NCBI GenBank assembly: GCA_964402955.1 | Contig: CAYOEZ010000124.1 | Location: 1 to 13,979, forward strand | Direction of reading: 5' to 3' | From: CAYOEZ01 sp964402955 | GTDB taxonomy: Bacteria; Chloroflexota; DTOL01; DAOUCN01 | Length of the DNA: 13,979 nt | Part shown: positions 1 to 7,344 of the stretch, in pieces | Numbering within the stretch: the stretch's first letter is position 1 | How the letters are laid out: the number at the start of each line of letters is the position of its first letter | Made by a program: the position numbers and the translations under genes | Notes under the pieces: model-generated | Told to the model about the DNA's origin: nothing | Database searches by the model: none | What the model saw: the letters and a program-made list of their open reading frames with translations, nothing else

Positions 1-1
1 G

Positions 2-1642
2 GCGCGCCACGGCGCACGCGTACTCTTGATGCAGGACAGACCGATGCTGGGCGGCAACGCCTCGTCCGAGATACGCATGTGGATTTGCGGCGCACGCGGA
101 CCGGACAACAAGGAAACGGGCATTCTCGAAGAGATCATGCTCGACAACTACTACCGCAACCAGGGTCTGAAGTACGCCATCTGGGACACTGTACTCTACG
201 AAAAGGCGCGCTTCCAGCCGGGGCTGACGCTGCTGCTCAATTGTACCTGCACCGAGGTGACCATGCACGGCCCGCGTATTGCCTCGGTCAGGGGCTGGCA
301 GTTGACGACGCAGACCTGGCACGTGGTCAAGGCGGCGCTGTTTGCCGACTGCTCCGGCGATTCGGTGCTGCGCGTCTCGGGCGCCGAGTTTCGCTGGGGG
401 CGCGAAGGTCGCGACGAGTTCAACGAAGCGCTGGCCGTGGAGACGCCCAACCGCCACACGATGGGCAGCTCGCTGCTCATCCAACTGCGCGAGGTGGACG
501 AGCACGTCCCATTCGTCACGCCTCCCTGGGCGCACAAGTATACGGAAGCCGATCTGGCCCACCGTCCAATGAAACCCGACGCGGCCGAGAACTTCTGGTG
601 GCTGGAGATCGGCGGGCTGGGCGATACAATCAGGGACACAGAAGATAACCGCGACGAGTTGCTCAAGACCGCTTACGGCGTCTGGGATTTCATCAAGAAC
701 CATCCCGATGGGCGGGGCCAGCACTGGGAGCTGGAGTGGATCGGCATGCTCCCCGGCAAGCGCGAAAATGTGCGCTATGTGGGCGATCACACGCTGACCG
801 AGAACGACATCCTGGCCGAAGGGCGCTTCGACGACACGGTCGCCTATGGCGGCTGGCCGATGGACGATCACCCGTCGCAGGCGTTCCACTACAAGGGCGA
901 GCCGACTGTCTTCCACCGCGCGCCCTGTCCATACGGCATCCCCTACCGCTCTCTCTACTCGCGCAACATCGACAACCTGCTCTTCGCCGGGCGCAACATC
1001 TCGGCTAGCCACATGGGCATCAGCTCGACGCGCGTCATGGCCACCTGCGCCATCATGGGCCAGGCGGTGGGTACTGCGGCGGCGCTGGCGGTCAAGTACG
1101 CCTGCTCGCCGCGCCGCGTCCACTCCGATCATATCAACGAGTTGCAAGAGACGCTCATGGACGACGACTGCTACTTGCCCTGGCATACGCGTGCTATCCC
1201 GCGGGCGTCGCAGGCAGCGACGTTAGCAGCGTCCAGCGGCGGCGCTGAACTGCTGCGCAATGGCATCGATCGCGCGCTGGGCGACGCTGACAATGGCTGG
1301 TGGGGCGGGGCGGGCGACTGGGTCGAGTATCGCTTTGCTTCGCCCACGCACCTGACGCAGGCGCGTTTCACGTTCGATAGCAACCTGAAGAGTGTGAAAC
1401 GCATGCCCTGCTCCTATCCGAAGAAGGGCAACCATGTCCATATACCGGCGATGATGACGCGCAGCTTCGACATCGAGGCGCTCGACGAGAGCGGGCAGTG
1501 GGTGTGCGCTGCGCAGGTGAGGAACAACTACCAGCGCTTGGTGAAGGTCGCGCTGAATGTGACAACGCAGGCCGTGCGGATGGTCGTGCGCGAGAGCTGG
1601 GGAGCGGAGAAGGTGCATGTGTTCGCGTTTGATGTGCGGTAG
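2..1642 (+). CDS. FAD-dependent oxidoreductase (FAD_oxidored family), 5' end cut by window edge
   Basis: The reading frame is open from base 2, so the first ATG (26) is internal and the gene starts left of the window; the N-terminal Rossmann GxGxxG strand is therefore not visible. The first residues (ARHGARVLLMQDRPMLGGNA) match the stretch just after that strand in FAD_oxidored (PF12831-type) proteins. A second flavin-binding segment, ADCSGDSVLR, lies near 343-372, and the C-terminal flavin segment LLFAGRNISASHMG, followed by STRVMATCAIMGQAVGTAAA, is near 979-1080. After about 1230 comes a separate roughly 130-residue tail (GDADNGWWGGAGDWVEYRF onwards) that looks like a beta-sandwich carbohydrate-binding or discoidin-like module; that reading is tentative. 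Family members oxidise sugars or related metabolites, but the substrate is unknown. The tail is duplicated at 12248-12635, about 89% identical by hand alignment. Family call is firm, substrate open. Confidence 0.85.
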   Translation, partial: ARHGARVLLMQDRPMLGGNASSEIRMWICGARGPDNKETGILEEIMLDNYYRNQGLKYAIWDTVLYEKARFQPGLTLLLNCTCTEVTMHGPRIASVRGWQLTTQTWHVVKAALFADCSGDSVLRVSGAEFRWGREGRDEFNEALAVETPNRHTMGSSLLIQLREVDEHVPFVTPPWAHKYTEADLAHRPMKPDAAENFWWLEIGGLGDTIRDTEDNRDELLKTAYGVWDFIKNHPDGRGQHWELEWIGMLPGKRENVRYVGDHTLTENDILAEGRFDDTVAYGGWPMDDHPSQAFHYKGEPTVFHRAPCPYGIPYRSLYSRNIDNLLFAGRNISASHMGISSTRVMATCAIMGQAVGTAAALAVKYACSPRRVHSDHINELQETLMDDDCYLPWHTRAIPRASQAATLAASSGGAELLRNGIDRALGDADNGWWGGAGDWVEYRFASPTHLTQARFTFDSNLKSVKRMPCSYPKKGNHVHIPAMMTRSFDIEALDESGQWVCAAQVRNNYQRLVKVALNVTTQAVRMVVRESWGAEKVHVFAFDVR

Positions 1643-1683
1643 GGATTGACTGGAGACCTGGGAAGACTGACACGCCCGCGGCC

Positions 1684-1710
1684 AGCAAGACGATGGACAC
1701 GTCTTGCTTT
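1684..1710 (+). terminator. Probable rho-independent terminator after the oxidoreductase
   Basis: A 9-bp perfect stem (AGCAAGACG / CGTCTTGCT) with a 7-nt loop runs into a short T tract (TTT). It begins about 40 bases after the oxidoreductase stop codon, on the expected strand. The T tract is short, so termination strength is uncertain. Confidence 0.5.
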
Positions 1711-1896
1711 GCCGCCCCTCAACAAGTGTAGATGGCTGGATGGCAGATCCGGGTGCGACACGTTTGGCCATGCTCCTCCGCGCCAGGCAATCGTAGCAAA
1801 GACGCTATGTAGCACCGAAACGGCGGCAGAATCTTGTAAAGAAATCGCGAAAGTCAGAATTGCAATACGCAGAACGGCCAAAAACTTGACAGACTG

Positions 1897-1905
1897 TGGT
1901 ATAAT
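1897..1905 (+). promoter_or_regulatory. Extended -10 promoter element (TGgTATAAT)
   Basis: TATAAT at 1900-1905 is preceded by TG one base upstream, the extended -10 pattern that can work without a good -35. A TTGACA at 1886-1891 lies only 8 bases upstream, too close to be its -35 partner. The predicted transcript would start near 1911, at the beginning of a set of inverted repeats, and no convincing gene starts until 2473. It may drive a leader or an untranslated RNA. Confidence 0.5.
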
Positions 1906-1908
1906 ATT

Positions 1909-2290
1909 GGGGAAATAGCGGGGGTTTATGGGCACAGTGATGTGCCCCAGTCGATGTTTTCCCCTCTAGCCCTTCCATGAACGGCCTCCCAAGACTCCGC
2001 TGCCGCATGACGATGAACCCGGGAGAGCAGAATCTGCGCAAGCCCACGCTGATGTCGGTTTGCGGCCAGAGAGGTTGGCGAATGCGGCGTCAGCATGGGC
2101 GACATCCCGGCGCCATGGCCTATCGTTGGGCCACCAGACTAGATTCGGGGCAAGCGGAAACCGGCGAGACGGTTCGACCCTCCATCGCCGAGTTCGATCG
2201 TCCGCGCTCTTTTCTCACAAATCCCCTCGCCCCACCGGGCTGACAATAGCGTTCACTTGCTGCTGTCTTGCAGCGGGTGAACGCTTTGTT
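1909..2290 (+). ncRNA. Candidate structured untranslated RNA or long leader
   Basis: This stretch lacks a convincing gene: the open frames in it have no ribosome binding site and no recognisable protein. It starts at an extended -10 promoter and ends in a terminator-like hairpin. Near the 5' end GGGGAAA (1909-1915) can pair with TTTCCCC (1958-1964), enclosing a perfect hairpin GGGCAC/GTGCCC (1930-1935 with 1942-1947). I looked for the conserved cores of RNase P RNA, tmRNA, SRP RNA and T-box leaders and found none. The length (about 380 nt) is typical of a stable RNA, but the boundaries and even the existence of the RNA are inferred. An ordinary intergenic region or long 5' leader is the main alternative. 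Confidence 0.25.
2248..2290 (+). terminator. Hairpin with T-rich tail, probable terminator
   Basis: A 9-bp outer stem AGCGTTCAC/GTGAACGCT and an inner 5-bp stem GCTGC/GCAGC, separated by a 2-by-2 internal loop, close on a 6-nt loop. The bases after it are T-rich (TTTGTTGCGTT). It lies about 340 bases downstream of the extended -10 promoter and before the promoter of the gene at 2473, so it would separate the two transcripts. Confidence 0.5.
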
Positions 2291-2361
2291 GCGTTACAAA
2301 CTTCGGTTTATCTCGTCTGTATGTGTAGAGACGGTGGCGATAGCCTTGGCGCAGGCCCCCC

Positions 2362-2390
2362 TTGGACAGACACCTCCGCCCTGGTATAGC
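2362..2390 (+). promoter_or_regulatory. Probable sigma70-type promoter for the gene at 2473
   Basis: TTGGAC (2362-2367) and TATAGC (2385-2390) are 17 bases apart, with TG at the extended -10 position. The predicted start is about 75 bases before the ATG at 2473. The match is moderate (four or five of six in each box). Confidence 0.4.
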
Positions 2391-2472
2391 GTCCGCAAGA
2401 GTGACACGTTAGGCTTTCTCGCAGTGGTACACGGGGTGTTGTCCACGTGACCGACACACAGGAGTTGCCAAC

Positions 2473-3393
2473 ATGCCCGGCGAGCTAGAAACGACCAGCG
2501 GTCACTCTGTAGGTACGCTGATTGATCTGATCAGAAAGTCATGGGAGAAGGATGTCTTCTTCCTTGTCCTAGCCTTGATTGCCGGGTTGATTGGCATTGC
2601 AGGGACAAGTGTGCCCAAGGAAATCCGCTTCGGCGCATTAGGGTTCATGCTATTGGCCTTCCTCGTGTTGGGGGGGCTGTTGCTTCGGGATATCTGGCGC
2701 TGGTGGCAATTCGACGAATTCCAGCGCGAGCGTGCATATGTGCATAGCGCCGAGGCATGCGGAGTCGGATATGAGTCCCTCCGAATTGTGGGGCACTTGG
2801 ATGAAGACAATGGTGCTATCGGTATCCGTCGTGAGGTGGAACTGAAGGCCTTCTCGGCACCAGTCACGAAGATCGACCAGTACGTTTTTGTCCCGGCCGG
2901 GGGTGATGGGGGAGCGGAGATTGAGGGAAAGATTATCGGTATGCCAGGCACGACGCGTATCACGATAACTCCCTTTGAGCGGCTACCGACCGCTCATCAC
3001 GCCATACTCACTTTTGACCCGCCAATTCCAAGGGGCGAGACCCTCGGCTTCACCTATGAGGAAGTGCTTAACCCTGGTACAATCGCATTGACCAAAAAGC
3101 AGCAGGGCGAGAAGAGAGAGCCGTTTCAGTACCTTGCTTGGGACATCATCAGACCGGTCAAAGACTTTGCCCTGATTCTCACTTGGGGAAAGGGAGTTCC
3201 GATCGCAAATCCGAAATATGACGTCTGGTTCGGCAAGACACAAGTGCAACACGACAGAGAGGTTGCTCGCATCAAAAAGGAGAATTGGTTTCAGGACAGT
3301 TCCAACGCAGCGGATCCGAATCTCAGCTTGAAGGTGCGCTACCCTGTGCTGGGAGGTCTAGTTTATGTCGTACGATGGGATCCGCCGGCGTGA
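2473..3393 (+). CDS. Unrecognised protein: two membrane helices plus beta-rich soluble domain
   Basis: 306 residues. The ATG has a good ribosome binding site (AGGAG, 8 bases upstream). Residues about 28-44 and 54-72 are hydrophobic helices with a short KEIR loop between them; the second is followed by RDIWRWW, an aromatic/basic interface segment. From about residue 90 to the end the protein is soluble and rich in alternating hydrophobic residues, suggesting a beta-sandwich, with the pattern WDIIRPVKDFALILTWGKG and a final PVLGGLVYVVRWDPP. By the short N terminus and hairpin-like pair of helices, the C-terminal domain probably faces the cytoplasm. I cannot name the family. A compact 2TM anchor with a soluble sensor-like domain occurs in some bacterial conflict and signalling effectors, but nothing nearby (no nucleotidyltransferase or kinase) supports that. 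It stands alone between its own promoter and a run of tiny ORFs. Confidence 0.75.
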   Translation: MPGELETTSGHSVGTLIDLIRKSWEKDVFFLVLALIAGLIGIAGTSVPKEIRFGALGFMLLAFLVLGGLLLRDIWRWWQFDEFQRERAYVHSAEACGVGYESLRIVGHLDEDNGAIGIRREVELKAFSAPVTKIDQYVFVPAGGDGGAEIEGKIIGMPGTTRITITPFERLPTAHHAILTFDPPIPRGETLGFTYEEVLNPGTIALTKKQQGEKREPFQYLAWDIIRPVKDFALILTWGKGVPIANPKYDVWFGKTQVQHDREVARIKKENWFQDSSNAADPNLSLKVRYPVLGGLVYVVRWDPPA

Positions 3394-3450
3394 GACGTCA
3401 GGTCGAGCGCTCACGCAGTAAAGGAAGTGGTTTAGGACAAGGAGAGTGAG

Positions 3451-3486
3451 ATGGCGAAGTGTGAGTCAGTTCATGGGGGTGGGTAG
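3451..3486 (+). CDS. Possible 11-residue leader peptide (MAKCESVHGGG)
   Basis: The ATG follows AAGGAG with a 6-base spacer, a good ribosome binding site, but the frame closes after 11 codons ending in three glycines. It lies 58 bases after the stop of the 2473 gene and 70 before the start of the 34-residue peptide gene, so it could be a leader or translational coupler. Chance is a realistic alternative for a frame this short. Confidence 0.2.
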   Translation: MAKCESVHGGG

Positions 3487-3556
3487 GCGTATCGGGGTGA
3501 GCCCAACGCTGCGTCAGACCTTATGGGGCCGGCGCAAAAAAAGGAGGTACACCGTC

Positions 3557-3661
3557 GTGAAGAGGGCGCACCTAATGTTTCTACGTCTTGCCTACGTTGC
3601 TGCAGGCCTCGTGATGGCAATTGTCACGGTTCTGCCCAATAGCGTGTGGGGCGGCAACTAG
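3557..3661 (+). CDS. Small membrane-type peptide, 34 residues, unknown function
   Basis: A GTG start is preceded by AAGGAGGT (3541-3548) with an 8-base spacer, one of the best ribosome binding sites in the window, which is why I choose this start over the longer frame that opens upstream at 3446. The peptide has a short basic start (MKRAH), one hydrophobic helix (residues about 6-26, LMFLRLAYVAAGLVMAIVTV) and a short tail PNSVWGGN. The architecture recalls small membrane proteins, type I toxin peptides or secreted signal-peptide precursors. It lacks the Cys/Trp-rich core of AgrD-type pheromones, and no processing enzyme or transporter is adjacent. I do not recognise it. A hairpin terminator lies about 180 bases downstream. 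Confidence 0.5.
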   Translation: MKRAHLMFLRLAYVAAGLVMAIVTVLPNSVWGGN

Positions 3662-3841
3662 TGTGAGAACATCACGGAACCATCGCTGAGAAGGGAGACA
3701 TGCTGGAAAGCCTCACGTGGTTGGTGTCTTCACAGTAGTTGACACTCCCTCGCATCACAGCCTGCCAAGCGGCCCGTACGTACAATGCTGCCAGCCGGAT
3801 GGCGTGAATAGCTATATGGCTAGACGGCAGCAGACTCAATG

Positions 3842-3873
3842 GAAGCGGCGCTGGGATAACCCAGCGCCGCTTC
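3842..3873. terminator. Convergent hairpin terminator
   Basis: A 14-bp perfect inverted repeat (GAAGCGGCGCTGGG and its complement) closes on a 4-nt ATAA loop, between plus-strand small ORFs and the end of the minus-strand operon (stop at 3932). It lacks a long T tract on either strand, but its stability and position suggest bidirectional termination or 3'-end protection of the operon transcript. Confidence 0.6.
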
Positions 3874-3931
3874 GCTGTGTTGGCTATTGGTGCGGTCGGC
3901 TCTTCCAGGATGCGACGCTCCCCAACCCAAC

Positions 3932-5017
3932 TCAGTAGGGGGCAAACTCGCGGCAGGCGTCGTACAAGGCGAGGATGTTCTCGATAGGCACATCGGGCAG
4001 CAGGTTGTGAGCGGTGGAGATGATGAAGCCTCCGCCTGGCTTGCCATCGGCCATGCGCTGCCGCACTTCCGCCCGCACGTCGGCTGGCGTACCCCTCGGC
4101 ATGGTCTCCTGAATGTCAAGCGAGCCGTGGAAGCACAGGTCGCGGCCGAACTCAGCCTTGAGCTCTGCCAGGTTCATGTCGCGGGCACGCGGCTGGACAG
4201 ACTGCAGGATATCAATGCCAGCGTCGATCAAGTCAGGAATCAGAGCGCGCACACTGCCGCAGGTGTGGTGCATGACCTTCATGCCGTACTGATGCGCCAG
4301 ATCGCAGTATTGGCGAAAGCCCTTGCGGAAGAAGCGACGCCACATGGCGACACCGATCATGGGCCCATTCTGCGTACCGAAGTCGTCACCCATCATGAAG
4401 ATGTCGAACTTGCCGCGGGCTGCCTCGAACACGCGCCGGTTATAGTCGAGGTAATATGCAGTGATTTGTTCGATGATCGCCTCGGCGAGGGCAGGCTCCA
4501 GCGTCAGGTCCATGAGGAATTGTTCCATGCCGCGCAGGTACGTGGCCGGCTTGAGTTGGGCCGTGCGATCCAAACGGTCGCCGGCATTGACCACAGCGTA
4601 GCCCCTGTGGCTGTCGCATTCCTCAGCGACATGCGTATAGTCCCACCACTCTGCTGAGGGCCAGCCCTGGTAGGCGTCGATCTCGGCCACGCTGCTCATG
4701 CCCTGCAGCGGCGATTGGCTGACCTCTCTGTACGTCCACGAGTAGCCCGGGCCGTGAACGATGATGGCCGCGCGGCGCACGCCCCACAAGTCTTCCACGC
4801 TTCCATCCGGCCAGCGGCGACGTTCCTGGCCAACAAAGCTGGGGCCGATCACATAGCGCAGGTCGACGCTCAGAGCCTGCAAGAGCGCCTCTTCGCCCGC
4901 CAGCTTGCCGTGCGCAATCAGGCGTTGCTTGGTCTCTGTCGTGGCCCAAAAATCCACCGGAACGCGGTCGGGCTCCCTGTGAGCTAGCGTAGTCAGTACT
5001 CGTTCTCTCGATGTCAA
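3932..5017 (-). CDS. Uroporphyrinogen decarboxylase (URO-D)-like protein, catabolic type
   Basis: 361 residues from a TTG start whose bases overlap the stop of the PHP gene (TTGA). GGAG sits 9 bases upstream of it, and the resulting N terminus MTSRERVLTTLAHREPDRVP is the usual start of this family; a GTG at 5053 would add 12 residues but has no comparable site. The fold is a TIM barrel (PF01208). H251-T-C253-G resembles the first half of the zinc site of the MtaA/MtbA methyltransferase branch, but the later Cys of that site is replaced in STAHNLLPDVPIENI. True HemE activity is unlikely, since the gene sits at the end of a sugar-type operon away from haem genes. A C1 or methyl transfer role, or another lyase-like reaction on the operon's substrate, is possible, but no corrinoid protein is present. 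Family firm, reaction unknown. Confidence 0.8.
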   Translation of the reverse strand: MTSRERVLTTLAHREPDRVPVDFWATTETKQRLIAHGKLAGEEALLQALSVDLRYVIGPSFVGQERRRWPDGSVEDLWGVRRAAIIVHGPGYSWTYREVSQSPLQGMSSVAEIDAYQGWPSAEWWDYTHVAEECDSHRGYAVVNAGDRLDRTAQLKPATYLRGMEQFLMDLTLEPALAEAIIEQITAYYLDYNRRVFEAARGKFDIFMMGDDFGTQNGPMIGVAMWRRFFRKGFRQYCDLAHQYGMKVMHHTCGSVRALIPDLIDAGIDILQSVQPRARDMNLAELKAEFGRDLCFHGSLDIQETMPRGTPADVRAEVRQRMADGKPGGGFIISTAHNLLPDVPIENILALYDACREFAPY

Positions 5018-5874
5018 TCGCTCAGTCTCCAAAACGGCTGCGACCAAGCCCACTGCCCGCCATCGGCTTGCGCCTCAACGCGGACGTACGCTTCACCCGA
5101 CGGTTGGAAGGCAGCTTCCTTCCCGTTCTCGTCGCTGAGTACCCTGCCCTCTGGTCCCACGAAACGAATGTGTGCGCGGCGCGCCAGCCTGACACGAATT
5201 ACGCCTTCGCTGTAGCCGATGTGTCTGAACGAGACGCCAGTGGAGGCATAGCAACGGCCATTGGCCAGACTGTGCAGCAGGCTCTCGACCTTGCGTGACG
5301 GCGCGAGGACCATGTTCCAGGCATGGCCGAAATCGTCGGGCCGGTGCGCGTCCTGGTTAGCATAGCCCCAGATCAGATGGCCACGCGACAGCATGGCGTC
5401 CCAATCATCGGTGGCCAACGCCCGCCCGGGCAAACGATTTATGACGTGATTGTAGATCTCGATGCCCGCATAAGCGCGCAGTCCTATCATGGCATCAGGC
5501 GACCACAGATCGTCCCTTACCCAATTCGGATGGCAGAGAATGGCCATGCCTCCCAGCGCATGTGTCGCATTCAATACCTCCTGATAGGAGCCGCGATAAA
5601 CCTGTCGTACGCCGAGACACAGCACGTGCGCCTCTGGGACAGCGCCGCGACTGAACTCGAAGCCGGGGATCAGAGCAAGACGCGTCGCTGCCTGCATAGG
5701 CGCGGGATCAAGAAACGTGTCATGATCCGTCAGCGCTACGAAGTCGTAGCCATTCTGCTCGTACCACCTGACGACTTCTTCAGGCGACAGATGACCATCG
5801 CTCTGGGTCGTGTGCGTGTGCAGGTTGCCTCTGTACCAGTGGCCTGGAACGTTGTAGGGGTCTGAATAGCGCAT
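5014..5874 (-). CDS. PHP-domain metal-dependent hydrolase
   Basis: 286 residues. The ATG at 5874 has AAAGGA 8 bases upstream and lies 31 bases after the sulfatase stop; an in-frame start at 5985 would run deep into the sulfatase gene and is rejected. Metal ligands of the PHP superfamily are visible: H19-x-H21 with D26 (NLHTHTTQSDG), the T49-D50-H51-D52 block, E73 in PGFEFS, H83, CHPNW and a late D-A-H (NQDAHR). The C-terminal roughly 60 residues (after GVSFRHIGY) form a beta-rich tail ending in QWAWSQPFWRLSD, common in catabolic PHP proteins. The enzyme is cytoplasmic, with no signal peptide. PHP proteins hydrolyse phosphoesters; here it may act on a phosphorylated or esterified product of the imported substrate. 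It is not the PolX or HisJ type by context. Confidence 0.85.
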   Translation of the reverse strand: MRYSDPYNVPGHWYRGNLHTHTTQSDGHLSPEEVVRWYEQNGYDFVALTDHDTFLDPAPMQAATRLALIPGFEFSRGAVPEAHVLCLGVRQVYRGSYQEVLNATHALGGMAILCHPNWVRDDLWSPDAMIGLRAYAGIEIYNHVINRLPGRALATDDWDAMLSRGHLIWGYANQDAHRPDDFGHAWNMVLAPSRKVESLLHSLANGRCYASTGVSFRHIGYSEGVIRVRLARRAHIRFVGPEGRVLSDENGKEAAFQPSGEAYVRVEAQADGGQWAWSQPFWRLSD

Positions 5875-5905
5875 TCGCAGTGTCCTTTCGTCGTTCTTTT
5901 GCCTC

Positions 5906-7336
5906 TTAAGGAGCCGCCAGAGTCGCCGTACGTAGGATGAGCCGGTCCTTGGTCCAGTGCTGCTCATACCACGCGCATTGCTCAAAGGTGTCGCCGAGTA
6001 CTCTCATACGTCGCTGCAGCATCGTGCGCAGATCGCTGAGCACTCCGGCGTGCTGTGGGTCACTGACGAGGTTGTGCTGCTGGTAGGGATCAGCCAGATT
6101 GTCGAAGAGCAGCTCGCTCCTGTCTGAGTGATACATAGCGTAGGTGTAGCGCTTGCTGCGTAAGGCGCGCCACTCGAAGCCATCCTGCCATAGTGCAGTA
6201 CATCCCATACCCTGCATGAATGCCGCCTCAGGCTCACGCCCAGGCTGGCCGAGAGCAAACGAGCTCAGGTCCATACCCTCTACCTGCTGTGGAATCGGGC
6301 TCCCCATCATTGTCAGCAACGTCGGCATGATGTCCGGCGTGTTGAGGCAGACGTCCGACACCGCTCCGGCACGAACATGGCCCGGCCAGCGCACCAGGAA
6401 CGGTACACGCACCGCTTCATCGTAAAAGATGTTCTTTGCCCGCCTCCCCTGAGCGCCAAACATCTCACCATGATCGGACGTGAAGACAACGATCGTATTG
6501 TCGCGCAGGCCCAGTCGATCGATCGCCGCCAGCAAGCGCCCGATGTTCCAGTCCAGGTTGGCCGTCATTGCATAGTACACGCGCATCCACTGCGGCAACG
6601 AGCTACGTTCGCTCGGTGACATCTGCGACCAACTGTCGCCGTGCCTGTCGTCATCAGGCAGGTAGTTGGGAGGCAAAGGGAACTCGGCCCCCCGCAGCAT
6701 GTTGTAGTACGCTGCAGGCACGTTTGACTCCGTCCACGGGTCGTGCGGCGTGCCGTAGGAAAGAAAGAGCGCAAATGGCTTGTCGGATGTGGCAGCGTGC
6801 TCAAGCTGCTGCACAGCAATGTCTGTCTGTCCGTCAGGTTCATAGCCCGGCATGCCCACTTTGTTTATTGTATCCAGATGATAGTACGTGTCGAAATAGG
6901 TGTGGTGGAAATTGTAAGCAGCGAAATAGCCGTCGAATCCGAGACGGTAAGGCCCCGGCGGCGTGAATGAATTGTGCGGGTTCAGATGGTCGCCAAACTT
7001 GTTTGACCAGAGGTGCCATTTGCCAATGTAGTATGTGTCATAGCGAGAGCGTTCCAGGACATGGGCGAAGCAATCATGGTTTGGGCTGATGCGCAGTTCG
7101 TTGATGACCATGCCGGTGCTGGAACTGTACTTTCCCGTCAGCAGAGAGGCACGGTAGGGTGCACACACAGGGTGTCCTGACACTGCATTGCAAAAACTGG
7201 TCGACTCAGTTGCCAGCCGGTCGATAGCCGGCGTGATTGCCCGTCTGTCGCCGCTGTAACCGACAGACTGGTAACGGAGCTGATCGGCGAAGACATAGAT
7301 GAGATTCGGACGTGATACGCTCTGATCTGCTGCCAT
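5906..7336 (-). CDS. Sulfatase, formylglycine (Cys) type, no signal peptide
   Basis: 476 residues from ATG 7336, which has GAGGG about 6 bases upstream; the GTG at 7348 that overlaps the permease stop (GTGA) has a poor site and would add four residues. The catalytic motif C58-A-P-Y-R62-A-S-L-L-T-G is the Cys-type formylglycine signature, so a formylglycine-generating enzyme elsewhere in the genome is required. Other sulfatase-fold residues are present: D18-Q19 in VFADQLR, K106-x-H108 in YIGKWHLW, H198 in YGTPHDPW and D288-H289 in FTSDHGE. There is no N-terminal signal peptide, so it should act in the cytoplasm, which matches its place in an import operon: the sulfate ester would be hydrolysed after uptake. 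The first aspartate pair (D-Q rather than D-D) is a variation. Substrate (sulfated sugar, amino sugar or choline-like ester) is not determined. Confidence 0.9.
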   Translation of the reverse strand: MAADQSVSRPNLIYVFADQLRYQSVGYSGDRRAITPAIDRLATESTSFCNAVSGHPVCAPYRASLLTGKYSSSTGMVINELRISPNHDCFAHVLERSRYDTYYIGKWHLWSNKFGDHLNPHNSFTPPGPYRLGFDGYFAAYNFHHTYFDTYYHLDTINKVGMPGYEPDGQTDIAVQQLEHAATSDKPFALFLSYGTPHDPWTESNVPAAYYNMLRGAEFPLPPNYLPDDDRHGDSWSQMSPSERSSLPQWMRVYYAMTANLDWNIGRLLAAIDRLGLRDNTIVVFTSDHGEMFGAQGRRAKNIFYDEAVRVPFLVRWPGHVRAGAVSDVCLNTPDIMPTLLTMMGSPIPQQVEGMDLSSFALGQPGREPEAAFMQGMGCTALWQDGFEWRALRSKRYTYAMYHSDRSELLFDNLADPYQQHNLVSDPQHAGVLSDLRTMLQRRMRVLGDTFEQCAWYEQHWTKDRLILRTATLAAP

Positions 7337-7344
7337 AGTTGCCC

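Larger units (their letters stand above)
3394..3931. other. Intergenic region with tiny ORFs and a convergent hairpin
   Basis: 538 bases separate the unknown membrane protein (+) from the end of the minus-strand operon. It holds an 11-codon ORF with an AAGGAG site (3451-3486), the better supported 34-codon gene at 3557-3661, a 12-codon ORF (3700-3738) whose GGGAG lies too close to the ATG to be convincing, and a 14-bp perfect hairpin at 3842-3873. I see no RNA gene or mobile element. Confidence 0.6.

Noticed and set aside
1886..1891. TTGACA as the -35 of the promoter at 1900
   Set aside because: The spacing to TATAAT is 8 bases, far below the 16-18 needed; only the extended -10 reading is kept.
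2140..2200. tRNA-like GGTTCGACCC near 2171 as part of a tRNA or tmRNA
   Set aside because: The flanking bases do not form a T-arm stem and no acceptor or anticodon arm could be built.
1977..2389. Two overlapping plus-strand frames of 88 and 109 codons
   Set aside because: No ribosome binding site, no recognisable domain, and a terminator hairpin interrupts the region.
3557..3661. AgrD-type cyclic pheromone precursor
   Set aside because: The peptide lacks the central Cys and acidic C-terminal tail of that family, and no AgrB-like gene is nearby.
3887..4657. A 256-codon plus-strand open frame
   Set aside because: It lies fully antisense to the URO-D-like gene, whose family match is clear, and its protein resembles nothing; it is a GC-rich shadow frame.
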